48,252 bases of DNA from a virus. The notes below the pieces were generated by a model. That model was given only the letters and a program-made list of their open reading frames with translations. It ran no database searches and was not told the DNA's origin. The position numbers and the translations under genes were made by a program. The stretch covers positions 1-48,252 of the IMG/VR virus record IMGVR_UViG_3300027721_000462; one strand, written 5' to 3'. Position 1 is the first letter of the stretch, and the number at the start of each line of letters is the position of its first letter. Of this stretch, positions 34,851-44,341 are shown in pieces.

Positions 34851-36296
34851 TTATACTGTTACCGAAGTAAACAATACAAAGTTGTTAGCTCCTTGAACAC
34901 ATAAACATCTTTCAGACAAGAAGTTTACCTCCATTGCATCAAGATCAGATGTGTAAGCACCTCCAACAGATCCAGTTACCCATGATTTCATTCTTCTATC
35001 GTCAGCTTGTGCAGCTCTATAACGAACATGTAAGAATGGTCTACGGATATTAGTTCCTAAGATTTGATCGTAAACTGTAGAAGTTCCAGCAGGAACCAAG
35101 ATACCATCAATACCAGAATTTGCAACAGCTCCACGAGTAGACGCATCATTTAAGTATTTCCAGTCAGTTTTGTAGAAATCGTAAGAACCTCTACGGAATC
35201 CAGAGAAACCTAAGTTCAAAGCCATTTCTTCAGAGTTTTCAAACAAACCGTAAGCAACCCCACCCGCAGATCCAGCAGATAATTTAGCAAGCATATCATC
35301 AAAGTCTAAAGATGTTTGACGATTTAAGAATAACATGTTTTCTTCAATTGCTCCTTGAGTATCTAAGTTTTTAAGGATTGAATCAAAATCATTTAAACCT
35401 CCTGTAGCAGTAAAGTTATTCAATACATTACCTCTATCTTGAACAGCAGAGAATAAACCTTGAGTACCTTTTTTACCAGCAGTTGCAGCAGCAGAACCAG
35501 TTGCAGCTAATTCACCCTCAACAACAGACATTTCAAGATAATCTTCAAAACGTAATCTTGTTTCAGACTCAGCTTTCAAATACCAGTAGAATCCACCAGC
35601 ACCATCTTCAGTTGCAATTTCTACCCATCCTACTTGTGCAGTGTCAGAACCATTAACAACATATTTGTTACGGATAATGATTGGAGAGTTAGAAAATTGA
35701 GTGAAAGAAGGTGTAATTGATTGGTAATCATCTCCAGCCAAAGTAGAACCTTTAGCATACTCAGAACCAAAAACGAAGATTTTAACTAAATCACCAGCAG
35801 TGAATGTTGGAGTCAAAGCAGCAGTAGTATAAGAAGCTACATCTACAGTCCCATTATCAGCAGTTGGTTTGTTAGTTACAATTGCTTTTAATTCAACACC
35901 TGTAGCAGGGTTCATAATAACGATTGTTTGGTTGATAGAAAGCACGTTAGCTACATAATCAGCAGGATTTGCCGGAGTAACGTCTACAGGAATACTAATG
36001 GTATTACCATCGATAATCTCAACATCATTGTAAGCAACGTGTAATCTATTTTGTTCTGACCAGATAACTTGATCAGAAGACATTGGCATTTCTGCTCCTA
36101 CCATACGTAAGAATCCAGAAAGAGTTCTGTTTCCGTAACGCTCTACTTCAGCTTCGTAGATTTCAGGTAAGTATTGCTGCGCGAAAGATGAAAAATCAGG
36201 ATTAGTTGGATCCGTGAAATTCAAATAATTTGTGTTTAAAGCTTGTTGCTTCTGAGAAGGAACTATACTTCCAAACGTAGGCGTAATTGCTGCCAT
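34851..36296 (-). CDS. major capsid protein
   Basis: A 481-residue protein in the expected place after portal and acidic protein genes. It has a helical N-terminus (FAQQYLPEIYEAEVERYG) and an alpha-beta body with many Ala, Gly and Thr. The FLRMVGAEMPMSSDQVIWSE stretch is reminiscent of capsid proteins of crAss-like phages, which have the HK97 fold at about this length. Codon use looks more biased (frequent GCA, GTA, GAA and AAC) than in neighbours, in line with high expression, though I could not measure it. The terminator right behind it also supports a separate high-level message. Confidence 0.88.
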   Translation of the reverse strand: MAAITPTFGSIVPSQKQQALNTNYLNFTDPTNPDFSSFAQQYLPEIYEAEVERYGNRTLSGFLRMVGAEMPMSSDQVIWSEQNRLHVAYNDVEIIDGNTISIPVDVTPANPADYVANVLSINQTIVIMNPATGVELKAIVTNKPTADNGTVDVASYTTAALTPTFTAGDLVKIFVFGSEYAKGSTLAGDDYQSITPSFTQFSNSPIIIRNKYVVNGSDTAQVGWVEIATEDGAGGFYWYLKAESETRLRFEDYLEMSVVEGELAATGSAAATAGKKGTQGLFSAVQDRGNVLNNFTATGGLNDFDSILKNLDTQGAIEENMLFLNRQTSLDFDDMLAKLSAGSAGGVAYGLFENSEEMALNLGFSGFRRGSYDFYKTDWKYLNDASTRGAVANSGIDGILVPAGTSTVYDQILGTNIRRPFLHVRYRAAQADDRRMKSWVTGSVGGAYTSDLDAMEVNFLSERCLCVQGANNFVLFTSVTV

Positions 36297-36309
36297 AATT
36301 GTTTAAGTT

Positions 36310-37485
36310 TTAATTGTTAAATTTTTTAATTTTTAATTTTGTAGAATCTACGCCGTTAATTGCTTTTACTTTTAATCCATTAATAAATATCTCACCTGTT
36401 GACGTTTGTCTTGGGGTAGTTGTAGTATTATTAGATTTTGCAACAACCTCTTTAATCGCATCGGCTTTACCTTGTTCATAAAAATGACTTGCAATAGTAT
36501 CTATATTCTCAGCGCCATACATAGCTTTGTGATATCCTTTCAAATCTGTAACTTCACCTTTATCGTTTAAGAACTTCTTAACCAGGTTTGTAATGTTTGA
36601 TTGTTTATCTGCCACAACTTCTGCATTCTGTACGCCATATCTAAAATTCTTTTCTCCTATCTTGAAATCAAAACCTTTGAAGTCTTGAGAGAAAAAACCC
36701 TTAGTGTCGTCTTTAAACTTAGAGTGTTGTGTTTCCACGTATGTTTGTTCTTCATTGTATCGGTTAAAAAAGTCTGTAGCTTTTTGTTGTTCTTTGGTAA
36801 CTCCAGGTCTCAACTTGATTTCCTCGTAATATTTACCTTTAAGATCTTCTAAAAAGTTTTTAGCTTTTGCAACTTCTTCTTTGAATGCGAGTTTCTTTTT
36901 TCTGATGTCTCGCTCATCATCTTCGTCTTCGTCATAACTAAATTCATCTTCCATTAAGAAATCAATCTCTTCGGCGTCTAAATGTGGTCTCGACTTTTTA
37001 TAATATTCTTTTAATAATTTTTCACTACTAATAGAAGAATAATCGGCGTTTAATCTGACATAGTCTTCAACCGTTCCACCAGTCTCTTCCATAAAAGAAA
37101 CTAATTTTTCAACGTTTTCTGGCAATGGTTTACCGGTTATTTCAGCCTTTTCAATAGCTTTGTTTGTTTCTTCAATCAATGTTTCAGCAGCAGTATTAAC
37201 TTCTTCCTGAGTTATCTCTTGAATTACAGTAACTACTTCTTCTTGATTAACTTCATTGGCAACTTGGATGTTGACGGAGTTTCCTTCGCCCACTTCTTGC
37301 AATCCCACTTTGGGCTCTTGATTGACCAACACGCTTTCATTTGTGCTTTGCTCTTGAACGGCATCTATAATTGGTTTAGTTGTTAAATCTACTTTTGAAA
37401 CTACATTAGGTTTATCTAACTTTTTCATAGGAGCTTTTTTCTTTTGAAGTTTAAACTCCCCTTCTTGTCTTACTTGTTCTGACAT
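36310..37485 (-). CDS. acidic scaffold-like protein (391 aa)
   Basis: A 391-residue, strongly charged protein just before the capsid gene. It has a Lys-rich start, a Val/Glu-rich unstructured part to about residue 130, a helical middle with a dense acidic patch (EDEFSYDEDEDDERD, about 180) and a small C-terminal segment ending in a basic tail. Charged, helical, low-complexity proteins in this position serve as scaffold for capsid assembly. No protease gene is seen next to it. The function is inferred from composition and place. Confidence 0.6.
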   Translation of the reverse strand: MSEQVRQEGEFKLQKKKAPMKKLDKPNVVSKVDLTTKPIIDAVQEQSTNESVLVNQEPKVGLQEVGEGNSVNIQVANEVNQEEVVTVIQEITQEEVNTAAETLIEETNKAIEKAEITGKPLPENVEKLVSFMEETGGTVEDYVRLNADYSSISSEKLLKEYYKKSRPHLDAEEIDFLMEDEFSYDEDEDDERDIRKKKLAFKEEVAKAKNFLEDLKGKYYEEIKLRPGVTKEQQKATDFFNRYNEEQTYVETQHSKFKDDTKGFFSQDFKGFDFKIGEKNFRYGVQNAEVVADKQSNITNLVKKFLNDKGEVTDLKGYHKAMYGAENIDTIASHFYEQGKADAIKEVVAKSNNTTTTPRQTSTGEIFINGLKVKAINGVDSTKLKIKKFNN

Positions 37486-37519
37486 AATATAATAATATAA
37501 AATTGGTTAATAAAATTCT

Positions 37520-39919
37520 TTACATTCCGAACCCTGATAAATCATCATAAGAAGATTCAAAATCCTTAGGCATAGAATTATTTTTTCTTTGGTCTATTAA
37601 TTCCGATTGTTGTGTTGCTTGTATTTTTGTTCTTTGATCTTTACGATCTTCTGCCTGTGTTTGTTTTTGCTGAGCAATACCTAACTGTACTTGGGCAAGT
37701 TGCATATCATACTCAAACTTCTGAGCCATCTTTTGTTTCTCAATCAATAACTCCTGTTGCATTCTTTGTATTTCAAATTGAGATTTTGATTGTAATATTT
37801 GAATCTCGGTTTGCGCTAACGCTTGTTGCTTTTGTACCTCTGCTAATGCAGCGGCTTCAGATGCTTGAGCGTTTGCTTGCGCTTGTGCTTGTATATTCGC
37901 TTGTTGATTTGCTTGTACTTGTTCTTGTTTTTTCTTTCTTTTATATTTTAAAGATTGATTAGCAAGTTTAAGATTTTTAATTTCTCTTAAATCAATAGCA
38001 TCCTCTAGATCTATACTGCCTGTCTGTAAAGACATTTGTATGTTTTGTTCTAGCTGCGCTTTTTCTTCATCTTCTGGTTCCAACTCTAAGAAGATACCAA
38101 AGTCATGTAAGTTTAAGTTTACAATTTCTTTTAGTGTTTCCACATTAGATATAGATATACTTTCAATTAAAGATTGTCTTGTTAAAGGAAAGTTTAAAGA
38201 ATCACTAATCCTTAAGGATACATTCTCACATACTCTTAATGTTAAGAATAGACTAGCGTCTTTAATATGACGAGTTGATGTATTTGAATTTGCGGCAGCC
38301 ATTTTTTGTAATCCTACTAACGCGTCTCTATCTGGTGAACTACCATCTCTTGCTTCATTCAATCCGGTTACATCACGAATCATTTGTAAGTAATACTGGT
38401 AAGTAGATATTAAAGAACTTATCTTAGCGTTACCTGACGATGTTTGTAATTCTTGAATTGGCACTTTGCCCGGATTCATTCCGCCATCTTGCGATTGCGA
38501 TCTACCAACAATACTACCAGTTTGAAAATACATATTTAAAGCTTCAGCAGCATTGTAATTTGTACCATTCCCTAAATCAACTTCCGCTAAGCCATCTACA
38601 TCTACAAAAACTCCATCTGGCACCATTCTAGATAGTACTTGTTGTAGTTTTAAATGTGTTAACTGAATCATATCGGCAAATGTAGTAATTCTACTTACTA
38701 AAGATTCAATCTTACCTTTATACATTCTAGGTGCACAAATAGCATAATTCATTTCTACTTTAGTAGTATCAGCATAGGGCCTAGTCATATTCTCGGCTAA
38801 TTTCCATTCTAGCATTTTTTCAAATCCTAAAATCTTTGCTCCTGAATATAATACCTCAATTGTTCTGGATACTCTTTCAAAGTTATCACTTGTTGGCGGA
38901 TTAAAAGTATCAGGTTTCTCTAATGCTTTCTCTAATCCTTGCTCTGTTTGTTTAATCTTAAATACCTGGTTTGAATAAGTTTTATATTCAAAGTAAAGTA
39001 CTTGTACTGTATTATCACTTTGGTCCTGTCCATAATAATTACGAGTGTAATTAACATCTCCAGGATATTTTTCTATTTCTTTTAAATCTGCATCAGATAA
39101 ATGTGGAAATTGTTTTTTTAATTCTTCTAAACTAATAGACTTAACCTCCCCAACATAATAAATATCTTCAAAGTTTGGATCTTCTGTATAAGAATAAACT
39201 AATGTCGCGGGATCTACCCAGTCAATTGTAATACCATTTGCCGGGTTCCAATTTGTTTTTGCAGCTGCAATACCTAATACTGTTAAATCATAGTTTAGCC
39301 TTTTACTAACTAAATCATATTTATTAGTATCTAATATTTGATTAATTACTTCTTCTTCTGCGATTTCAATAGATTGTTTATAATCTAATTGCAAATGTAT
39401 TTCAAGTTCTTCAGTAGTCTCTGGTAATTTGCTTGGATCAAGCGTATTATATAAGTTAGCTCCTAATTTTGATTGGATCTCATCCAATAACTCTTTAGCC
39501 ATCATGTCTCTTAATATACCAGCGGCATAGTCTGTTTTTTGTTTTGTTGCTTCAGGATCTTGAGCATAAGCTTTAATCTCATAACTCTTATTACTTAATC
39601 CATTAACGACAATATCTACAAATTTAGGTATAATAGGAATAGGTTTCCAATCTAAATTAAGATATGATAAATCACCATTTATAGATAATTCATCTTTATA
39701 TTTTTGTACAGGTTGCTCGCCCCTTGCGTAAAGTCTAAGTCTATGAAAGTTTTGCCAGTTAGATCCCCAACGGTTTCCAACTCCACCGCCAACGCGATCT
39801 CCTCTAAACCATTCGTTTTCAATAGCTCTGCCAACTAAAGCACCATATTCATAACTTTGTTTTTCTTCATCAGGTACCACCTGGCTAGGGAAAGAACTAT
39901 TACTATTTGTATAAATCAT
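37520..39919 (-). CDS. portal protein (799 aa)
   Basis: A 799-residue protein between terminase and capsid genes. The N-terminal part has RLYARGEQP and the PIPIIPKFVDIVVNGL block (93-108) seen in portals of crAss-like and related phages. A long alpha-beta body with a conserved Trp/Asp region follows (about 200-260). The C-terminal 150 residues form a Gln/Ala-rich coiled coil (about 655-770), the probable barrel or an appendage inside the head. Twelve copies should form the DNA channel at one vertex. It is longer than most portals, as in crAss-like phages. Confidence 0.85.
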   Translation of the reverse strand: MIYTNSNSSFPSQVVPDEEKQSYEYGALVGRAIENEWFRGDRVGGGVGNRWGSNWQNFHRLRLYARGEQPVQKYKDELSINGDLSYLNLDWKPIPIIPKFVDIVVNGLSNKSYEIKAYAQDPEATKQKTDYAAGILRDMMAKELLDEIQSKLGANLYNTLDPSKLPETTEELEIHLQLDYKQSIEIAEEEVINQILDTNKYDLVSKRLNYDLTVLGIAAAKTNWNPANGITIDWVDPATLVYSYTEDPNFEDIYYVGEVKSISLEELKKQFPHLSDADLKEIEKYPGDVNYTRNYYGQDQSDNTVQVLYFEYKTYSNQVFKIKQTEQGLEKALEKPDTFNPPTSDNFERVSRTIEVLYSGAKILGFEKMLEWKLAENMTRPYADTTKVEMNYAICAPRMYKGKIESLVSRITTFADMIQLTHLKLQQVLSRMVPDGVFVDVDGLAEVDLGNGTNYNAAEALNMYFQTGSIVGRSQSQDGGMNPGKVPIQELQTSSGNAKISSLISTYQYYLQMIRDVTGLNEARDGSSPDRDALVGLQKMAAANSNTSTRHIKDASLFLTLRVCENVSLRISDSLNFPLTRQSLIESISISNVETLKEIVNLNLHDFGIFLELEPEDEEKAQLEQNIQMSLQTGSIDLEDAIDLREIKNLKLANQSLKYKRKKKQEQVQANQQANIQAQAQANAQASEAAALAEVQKQQALAQTEIQILQSKSQFEIQRMQQELLIEKQKMAQKFEYDMQLAQVQLGIAQQKQTQAEDRKDQRTKIQATQQSELIDQRKNNSMPKDFESSYDDLSGFGM

Positions 39920-39922
39920 CTA

Positions 39923-42142
39923 TTATATTATTTTTGAACTATGACCATCATTATTATATCTTTTGAACCCTAAAGAAACCGCGTCTTTTTGAAAGGTACT
40001 TGTTGGGGTATACATATGCTTATTACATGCCATTATGGCCAATCCTGAACTAATAGAAGCATCATGTTTTGTTCTATCATTTATATTAAATCTGGCCCAG
40101 TCTTCTAATGTTTTTTGAAAATACATATCCCCATGAGAATCAGTATTATAACCTACAAAGTTTTCTATATAAGTTTCTATTGCCGCGGCATGCGCTTGTA
40201 TAATATCTTGGCCCGAGTTTGGTATACCTCCAATTTCTTTTTCTGCTGGCGATAATTTATTCCAAATTTTATCAGGTCTATTCATTGAAAACCCTCTATA
40301 GCCTCTTCTTTTAAAATGATACAACAATCTTGCTTTGTTATTCTCTGCCAAAATTGGCATACCATAAAATACACAAGCCATTAATATTTCTTCAAAAAAG
40401 ATTTCTGCTGTTTGAGGTCTAGCTATATATTCTAAAAAGAAATGGTTAGGCGGTACATCTTCCATAGAGAATTTTGTCAACCCATGTAATGCACCATTAG
40501 AACCTCTATTGTCTACAGTCCCAGATATATCATAACTATCGCATCCAAATGCGCCACAGTGTTCATTACCTGGATATTTGTATCCATCCTTTATTATTAC
40601 GCGGTTTTGCAAATGCTTAGGAGGTACCCAAGATATTAGAAATCTACCATCTTTATTTGGATAAAAATCTACCTTAGAATCAAGTATACCATTTGACCAT
40701 TGGAAACTACCTTTAGTTAGAACACCGGTATTTCTTAAATCATCATTATAATCAATCTGTTCGTATATCTTAGTAAGATTAAACAATGATTGTTTTGTTT
40801 CGTCTCTAAACGCATGTTGTTCTGTTCTTGGAAACTGTCTGTAGTATTCGTTTAATCCATCAGAATCTGATTTTAAACCATCTACTTCATTTTGCCAATG
40901 CTCAATAACTCCACAATCTATTTCATTCCCGTCAACTCCTTTGATTGGTTTTTCTGGCGTATCGAATACAGGTAGGCCATAAGTATCAATGAATCCCTCG
41001 AACGACCATTCCATAGGTATGAACAAACTATATAATCCTGAGCTAGTCTGTCCATTGCGGTTTCTTTTCTCAACATCTGAGTCATAATATAGTTTTTTAT
41101 AATTAGATCCCCCTTTGTCTAATGCATTTGAGGTAGACCCCATCATACATTTACCAACAATCTTGCTACCTAATCTTAAACAAGTCTTAGTAACACGCCA
41201 GTTGTTAAGAATATTATCAGGTTTCAACCATTTAGCGGCCTCATCCTGAACTAATATTTTTAATTTTTCACCATCATAACTATTGTCTCCAGTATTCTTC
41301 CAGTCAATAGTCGTGTCTAATCCTGCTAATTCATCCGCAGATTCGCTGTTATCTAACTTTCTTCTTGTAAACTTTGAAGCAGGTACTCGATATGCAAGTT
41401 CTGTTTTAGGTCTATCCATACCATCTTGGATAGGTTTAAAAAAGAAAGGGTAGTTAAGTGAGATAGGCACAACCTTATCTGTAAACATTGTCTTAGCATC
41501 GGATCCAGTCTTTGATAATATACCAAATCTTGAATCGCTAGACATCGTAGCTATATTAACTAATTCAGCAGATGACATAAATGAAAATCCAGAACGTCTA
41601 TTCTTTAAATAGCACATACCATAACACCTAGTATCCGCCTTGCAAGCTTCCCAAAATATAAAGAATAATCTATTAGATTCTCTAAAATCTGGCGCACCTA
41701 CATCAATCTTACTCCATTGCAAGTACATGTAATGTGTACCTGTTATATATGTTGGAGAACCATTGCTATAAAATGAGAAACCCTCGTCCCTATATTTAAA
41801 CTCATTGTCTATATAGTCGTAATACTTCTCTTTAAATGTATCAGGATATTTATTCCAATCAAATACATTCTTTATTTTTTCTAATTCTTTAGGAACCTCT
41901 AATTGCTTCCAGTATTGTTGTTCTCTTTTATCAGATTTTTTATATGAATTTTCTAATAATGGTAATGCTATTTTTAGATTTTGGATTTCAATAATTTCAC
42001 CAATCTTTCCAGTCTTACTAATAACAACCACATCATGGTCTTTATTATACCCATACTTCCAATTGTTATAACGATTTGTTTTCTTTATGACACCAGGTTT
42101 TATATGATCTGGCAGCACTCTGTAAAGTGTTTGCTCGTACAT
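39923..42142 (-). CDS. terL: terminase large subunit
   Basis: A 739-residue packaging motor with an ATPase and a nuclease part. The N-terminal 150 residues contain a segment like GSPTYITGTHYMYLQW, then the Walker A variant KNRRSGFS (180-187) and Walker B LVQDE with D300-E301. The C-terminal half carries a nuclease of the RNase H fold, with acidic residues in the GCDSYD segment (about 530) and further on in the chain. Length and the Walker A variant fit crAss-like large terminases. Its ATG shares bases with the stop codon of the small gene before it (42142), and the portal gene follows after three bases. Confidence 0.9.
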   Translation of the reverse strand: MYEQTLYRVLPDHIKPGVIKKTNRYNNWKYGYNKDHDVVVISKTGKIGEIIEIQNLKIALPLLENSYKKSDKREQQYWKQLEVPKELEKIKNVFDWNKYPDTFKEKYYDYIDNEFKYRDEGFSFYSNGSPTYITGTHYMYLQWSKIDVGAPDFRESNRLFFIFWEACKADTRCYGMCYLKNRRSGFSFMSSAELVNIATMSSDSRFGILSKTGSDAKTMFTDKVVPISLNYPFFFKPIQDGMDRPKTELAYRVPASKFTRRKLDNSESADELAGLDTTIDWKNTGDNSYDGEKLKILVQDEAAKWLKPDNILNNWRVTKTCLRLGSKIVGKCMMGSTSNALDKGGSNYKKLYYDSDVEKRNRNGQTSSGLYSLFIPMEWSFEGFIDTYGLPVFDTPEKPIKGVDGNEIDCGVIEHWQNEVDGLKSDSDGLNEYYRQFPRTEQHAFRDETKQSLFNLTKIYEQIDYNDDLRNTGVLTKGSFQWSNGILDSKVDFYPNKDGRFLISWVPPKHLQNRVIIKDGYKYPGNEHCGAFGCDSYDISGTVDNRGSNGALHGLTKFSMEDVPPNHFFLEYIARPQTAEIFFEEILMACVFYGMPILAENNKARLLYHFKRRGYRGFSMNRPDKIWNKLSPAEKEIGGIPNSGQDIIQAHAAAIETYIENFVGYNTDSHGDMYFQKTLEDWARFNINDRTKHDASISSGLAIMACNKHMYTPTSTFQKDAVSLGFKRYNNDGHSSKII

Positions 42143-42417
42143 TATCTAGATCTCCCTTCTGCAAATCCTTTGAATACTTTAGTATTAGGATCCTTTTCGC
42201 TCTCTTCTAACATTCTCTCCTCTTCTTCTATTCTATTAAGAATTTCAAAAGCATCAAAGATTGCTAGCTTTTTAGTTGCAGCGGCATTCTTTAATTTGTC
42301 TGCGCTCAAATCATCTTCTCCGTTATTTAATATTGCTTCTTCCGCGACTTTAATTAACTCAAGAACTGCTTTATGTCCCGCGGCCACAATACTCCTCTTC
42401 GTCTCCTTTATATCCAT
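42142..42417 (-). CDS. probable terminase small subunit (91 aa)
   Basis: A 91-residue, all-helical, charged protein directly before the large terminase and sharing one base with it. It begins MDIKETKRSIVAAGHKAVLE and ends in a coiled coil with many Glu. ATG at 42417 is preferred over 42435 because the longer form adds only hydrophobic residues with no support and more overlap. Small helical proteins here usually bind the packaging site. No helix-turn-helix is clear, so the assignment rests on place and shape. It overlaps the tandem GroES-like gene by 47 bases. Confidence 0.55.
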   Translation of the reverse strand: MDIKETKRSIVAAGHKAVLELIKVAEEAILNNGEDDLSADKLKNAAATKKLAIFDAFEILNRIEEEERMLEESEKDPNTKVFKGFAEGRSR

Positions 42418-42967
42418 ACTTAATAACAATATCATTAGATTTCATACAATATAATCTCTGGTTGTCTATAATGAATTCGTATTCTCCGAAAGGAGTATAA
42501 CCCACTAAGTCCCCAGGATTGATTTTTAACTCTTTTAAAGAGTCATTACCATATTTTAATATACCAATAAGTTTACGCTCTTTATCAAGCTTTAAATGGT
42601 CTATATTTTTTAATGGTTTAACAAAACATCTATCTCCAAATGATCTCCAATGTGTATCTGTTTTATATAAGTAGATTTGATCCGCGCTACAAAAGTACAA
42701 ATCCTCTTTGAAGTATGCTCTACTATTTTTTTGTTTACCTTTTATATCATAAAATCTTCTAAAAACATTATGATGTATAATTACGGTATCACCTACTTTT
42801 ATATCTGTTTTATATGCTAATGGAATTGAAATCACTTCAGCTATATTGTTAACAGATTTGAAAGTTTCTATCTTAGTATTAAGAATTAATTCTTTACCTT
42901 CAACCTCAATACTATTTTCATATCTAGACCCCACAGGTTTAACTATGAAATCGAAGACACCTCTCAC
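42371..42967 (-). CDS. tandem GroES-like protein (two co-chaperonin-like domains)
   Basis: A 198-residue protein composed of two GroES-like beta barrels. Domain 1 (about 5-102) has IAEVISIP, then IKVGDTVIIHH and a closing SADQIYLYK, with a probable mobile loop that contains the hydrophobic LIL at 27-29 (EGKELILNT). Domain 2 (about 112-185) has CFVKPL, then IGILKYG, INPGDLVGYTPFGEYE and a close match to the GroES end in the IDNQRLYCMKSNDIVI segment. It lacks an obvious mobile loop. The protein could cap a chaperonin ring like T4 gp31 or use the fold in another way. It stands beside the terminase genes, while a normal GroES is encoded at 45867. Confidence 0.65.
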   Translation of the reverse strand: MRGVFDFIVKPVGSRYENSIEVEGKELILNTKIETFKSVNNIAEVISIPLAYKTDIKVGDTVIIHHNVFRRFYDIKGKQKNSRAYFKEDLYFCSADQIYLYKTDTHWRSFGDRCFVKPLKNIDHLKLDKERKLIGILKYGNDSLKELKINPGDLVGYTPFGEYEFIIDNQRLYCMKSNDIVIKYGYKGDEEEYCGRGT

Positions 42968-42968
42968 C

Positions 42969-43196
42969 TTAATACTCTAAATCGTATTCAACGGATATTG
43001 CCATGTTAGAATTAAACTTCTTCCATGGCATTACCTCATTGTCTTTTTTAATATATATATTATATGAACGATCTTCTTCTTCTAATAGTATATGTGAAAT
43101 TTCGTGCCCGCCATAAACATTTTGCCCTACAGAATAATGCATTGCCTCATTCTTATAGTCTGCTCCAATACTTATCTTGCGAATAATTGAATTCAT
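42969..43196 (-). CDS. hypothetical protein (75 aa)
   Basis: A 75-residue beta-rich protein with MHYSVGQNVYGGHEISHILL followed by strands and an MPWKKFN motif. I associate this pattern with small conserved proteins near packaging genes of Bacteroidota phages, but no function is known to me. It shares one base with the coiled-coil gene before it and is one base apart from the tandem GroES-like gene. A role in packaging or assembly is inferred from place only. Confidence 0.55.
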   Translation of the reverse strand: MNSIIRKISIGADYKNEAMHYSVGQNVYGGHEISHILLEEEDRSYNIYIKKDNEVMPWKKFNSNMAISVEYDLEY

Positions 43197-43447
43197 TATT
43201 CTACTACTTCTGAAGTTTCAATTTCAGTATAAGACCCATCCTCTAAATTAATATTGATTGGCCCATATTCTGTTTCTAATTCAGCTTTGAAATCCTCAAC
43301 TAGTTTATTTAAATCTGCTAATTGATGTAATAGGGAATGCTTTTGCGATTCTAATACACCAATGTTTGTTAAGATTGCTGACAAATCTTTTTGTCCCGCT
43401 ACGATTTTCTCTAATTGCTCCGCTGTAATTTGTTTTGTAATTTCCAT
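43196..43447 (-). CDS. hypothetical coiled-coil protein (83 aa)
   Basis: An 83-residue protein, mostly a single coiled coil from about residue 5 to 60 (ITAEQLEKIVAGQKDLSAIL, then HQLADLNKLVEDFKAELE), with a short acidic C-terminal tail. It resembles small phage coiled-coil proteins in the late operon. There is no catalytic or membrane motif. It ends at the start codon of the next gene. Confidence 0.55.
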   Translation of the reverse strand: MEITKQITAEQLEKIVAGQKDLSAILTNIGVLESQKHSLLHQLADLNKLVEDFKAELETEYGPININLEDGSYTEIETSEVVE

Positions 43448-43480
43448 TTTATTTAATTTAATTGTTTATTTATTTATTTT

Positions 43481-43942
43481 TTATTTATTTCCTGCTAATT
43501 TTAATCTATAATTTTGAGCAACTACATTTGCTTTTCTAGCATCTTTAGTAGAAGATTTTTCAGACTCATATTTTTTCTTTAATGCTTCTACTTCTTTATT
43601 TCCATGAGGATTAAACTTTGCTGAAGCAATTGTTTTTCCACCGCTAGTTGTAATAAAAGTATCTCCACTTGGTTGAGTAACTAATTTCTTTTCATACTCT
43701 TTTGCTTTAGTCATTCCTGATTGAATATCAGTTTCAGTACCGCCCATTAATCCAGTCCCTGGAGCTTTGCTTGCAAATTTTTCAGCAGCTGTTTGTTCTT
43801 TGTAAGTTGGCCCAACTGCTTCTTTCTTAGCTACTTGAGCTTTCATTTTAGCTGTTTTTGGTTCTTCTTGTCTTAAAGGGGAAGGAAGTCCATGACCTGT
43901 TTTTGCGTAGTTGCCTCTACCTGGAGATTGTTTAAATGCCAT
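43481..43942 (-). CDS. basic, low-complexity protein, possible virion component (153 aa)
   Basis: A 153-residue, Lys-, Gly- and Ala-rich protein with an opening MAFKQSPGRGNYAKTGHGLP and a Lys/Glu-rich C-terminal helix. It is likely mostly disordered. Proteins with similar openings occur in late regions of Bacteroidota phages. A head or internal DNA-associated component would fit the composition, but no motif shows it. Confidence 0.5.
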   Translation of the reverse strand: MAFKQSPGRGNYAKTGHGLPSPLRQEEPKTAKMKAQVAKKEAVGPTYKEQTAAEKFASKAPGTGLMGGTETDIQSGMTKAKEYEKKLVTQPSGDTFITTSGGKTIASAKFNPHGNKEVEALKKKYESEKSSTKDARKANVVAQNYRLKLAGNK

Positions 43943-43964
43943 TTTGTTTTATTTTTTTTGTTAG

Positions 43965-44324
43965 TTATTTTATTTTTGTATATACTATTGTACCATTTAT
44001 AGGCCCTTTAACGATGCATTGTAAGGTGTCTTTACCAATAAATGTATAGGAACTTTCAACTTCCCATTTATTCTCGTCTCTAATTGTTTTAACAACTAAA
44101 GTATCATTTACAATCTTCATAGAAATAAGTCTTAATATACCTCCATCTACAGTGCTAAACTGTACTAGTTGTAATCTATTCTGAGTATCTTTCCAAAACA
44201 CGGTTTGTGAAGCGTGACGGTTAGGTTCCCAATATCCAATTAAATTATCTATACTAATTTTAGATTGAGCCGAAATTGTTAGACTTAATAAAGCAAACGC
44301 CGTAATCAAAAGTAATTTTTTCAT
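43965..44324 (-). CDS. secreted protein with Bacteroidota-type signal peptide (119 aa)
   Basis: Residues 1-19 form a typical Sec signal peptide (MKKLLLITAFALLSLTISA) with cleavage likely before Q20; the SAQ end is common in Bacteroidota. The mature 100 residues are beta-rich with Trp and Gly at the start (LIGYWEP) and a closing INGTIVYTKIK, as in small lipocalin-like secreted proteins. The target is the periplasm, not the membrane, as there is no lipobox Cys. A phage-made periplasmic protein could take part in exclusion, envelope change or lysis. It may have been acquired from a host. A promoter-like motif lies upstream. Confidence 0.6.
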   Translation of the reverse strand: MKKLLLITAFALLSLTISAQSKISIDNLIGYWEPNRHASQTVFWKDTQNRLQLVQFSTVDGGILRLISMKIVNDTLVVKTIRDENKWEVESSYTFIGKDTLQCIVKGPINGTIVYTKIK

Positions 44325-44341
44325 AATTAAATAATATTAGA

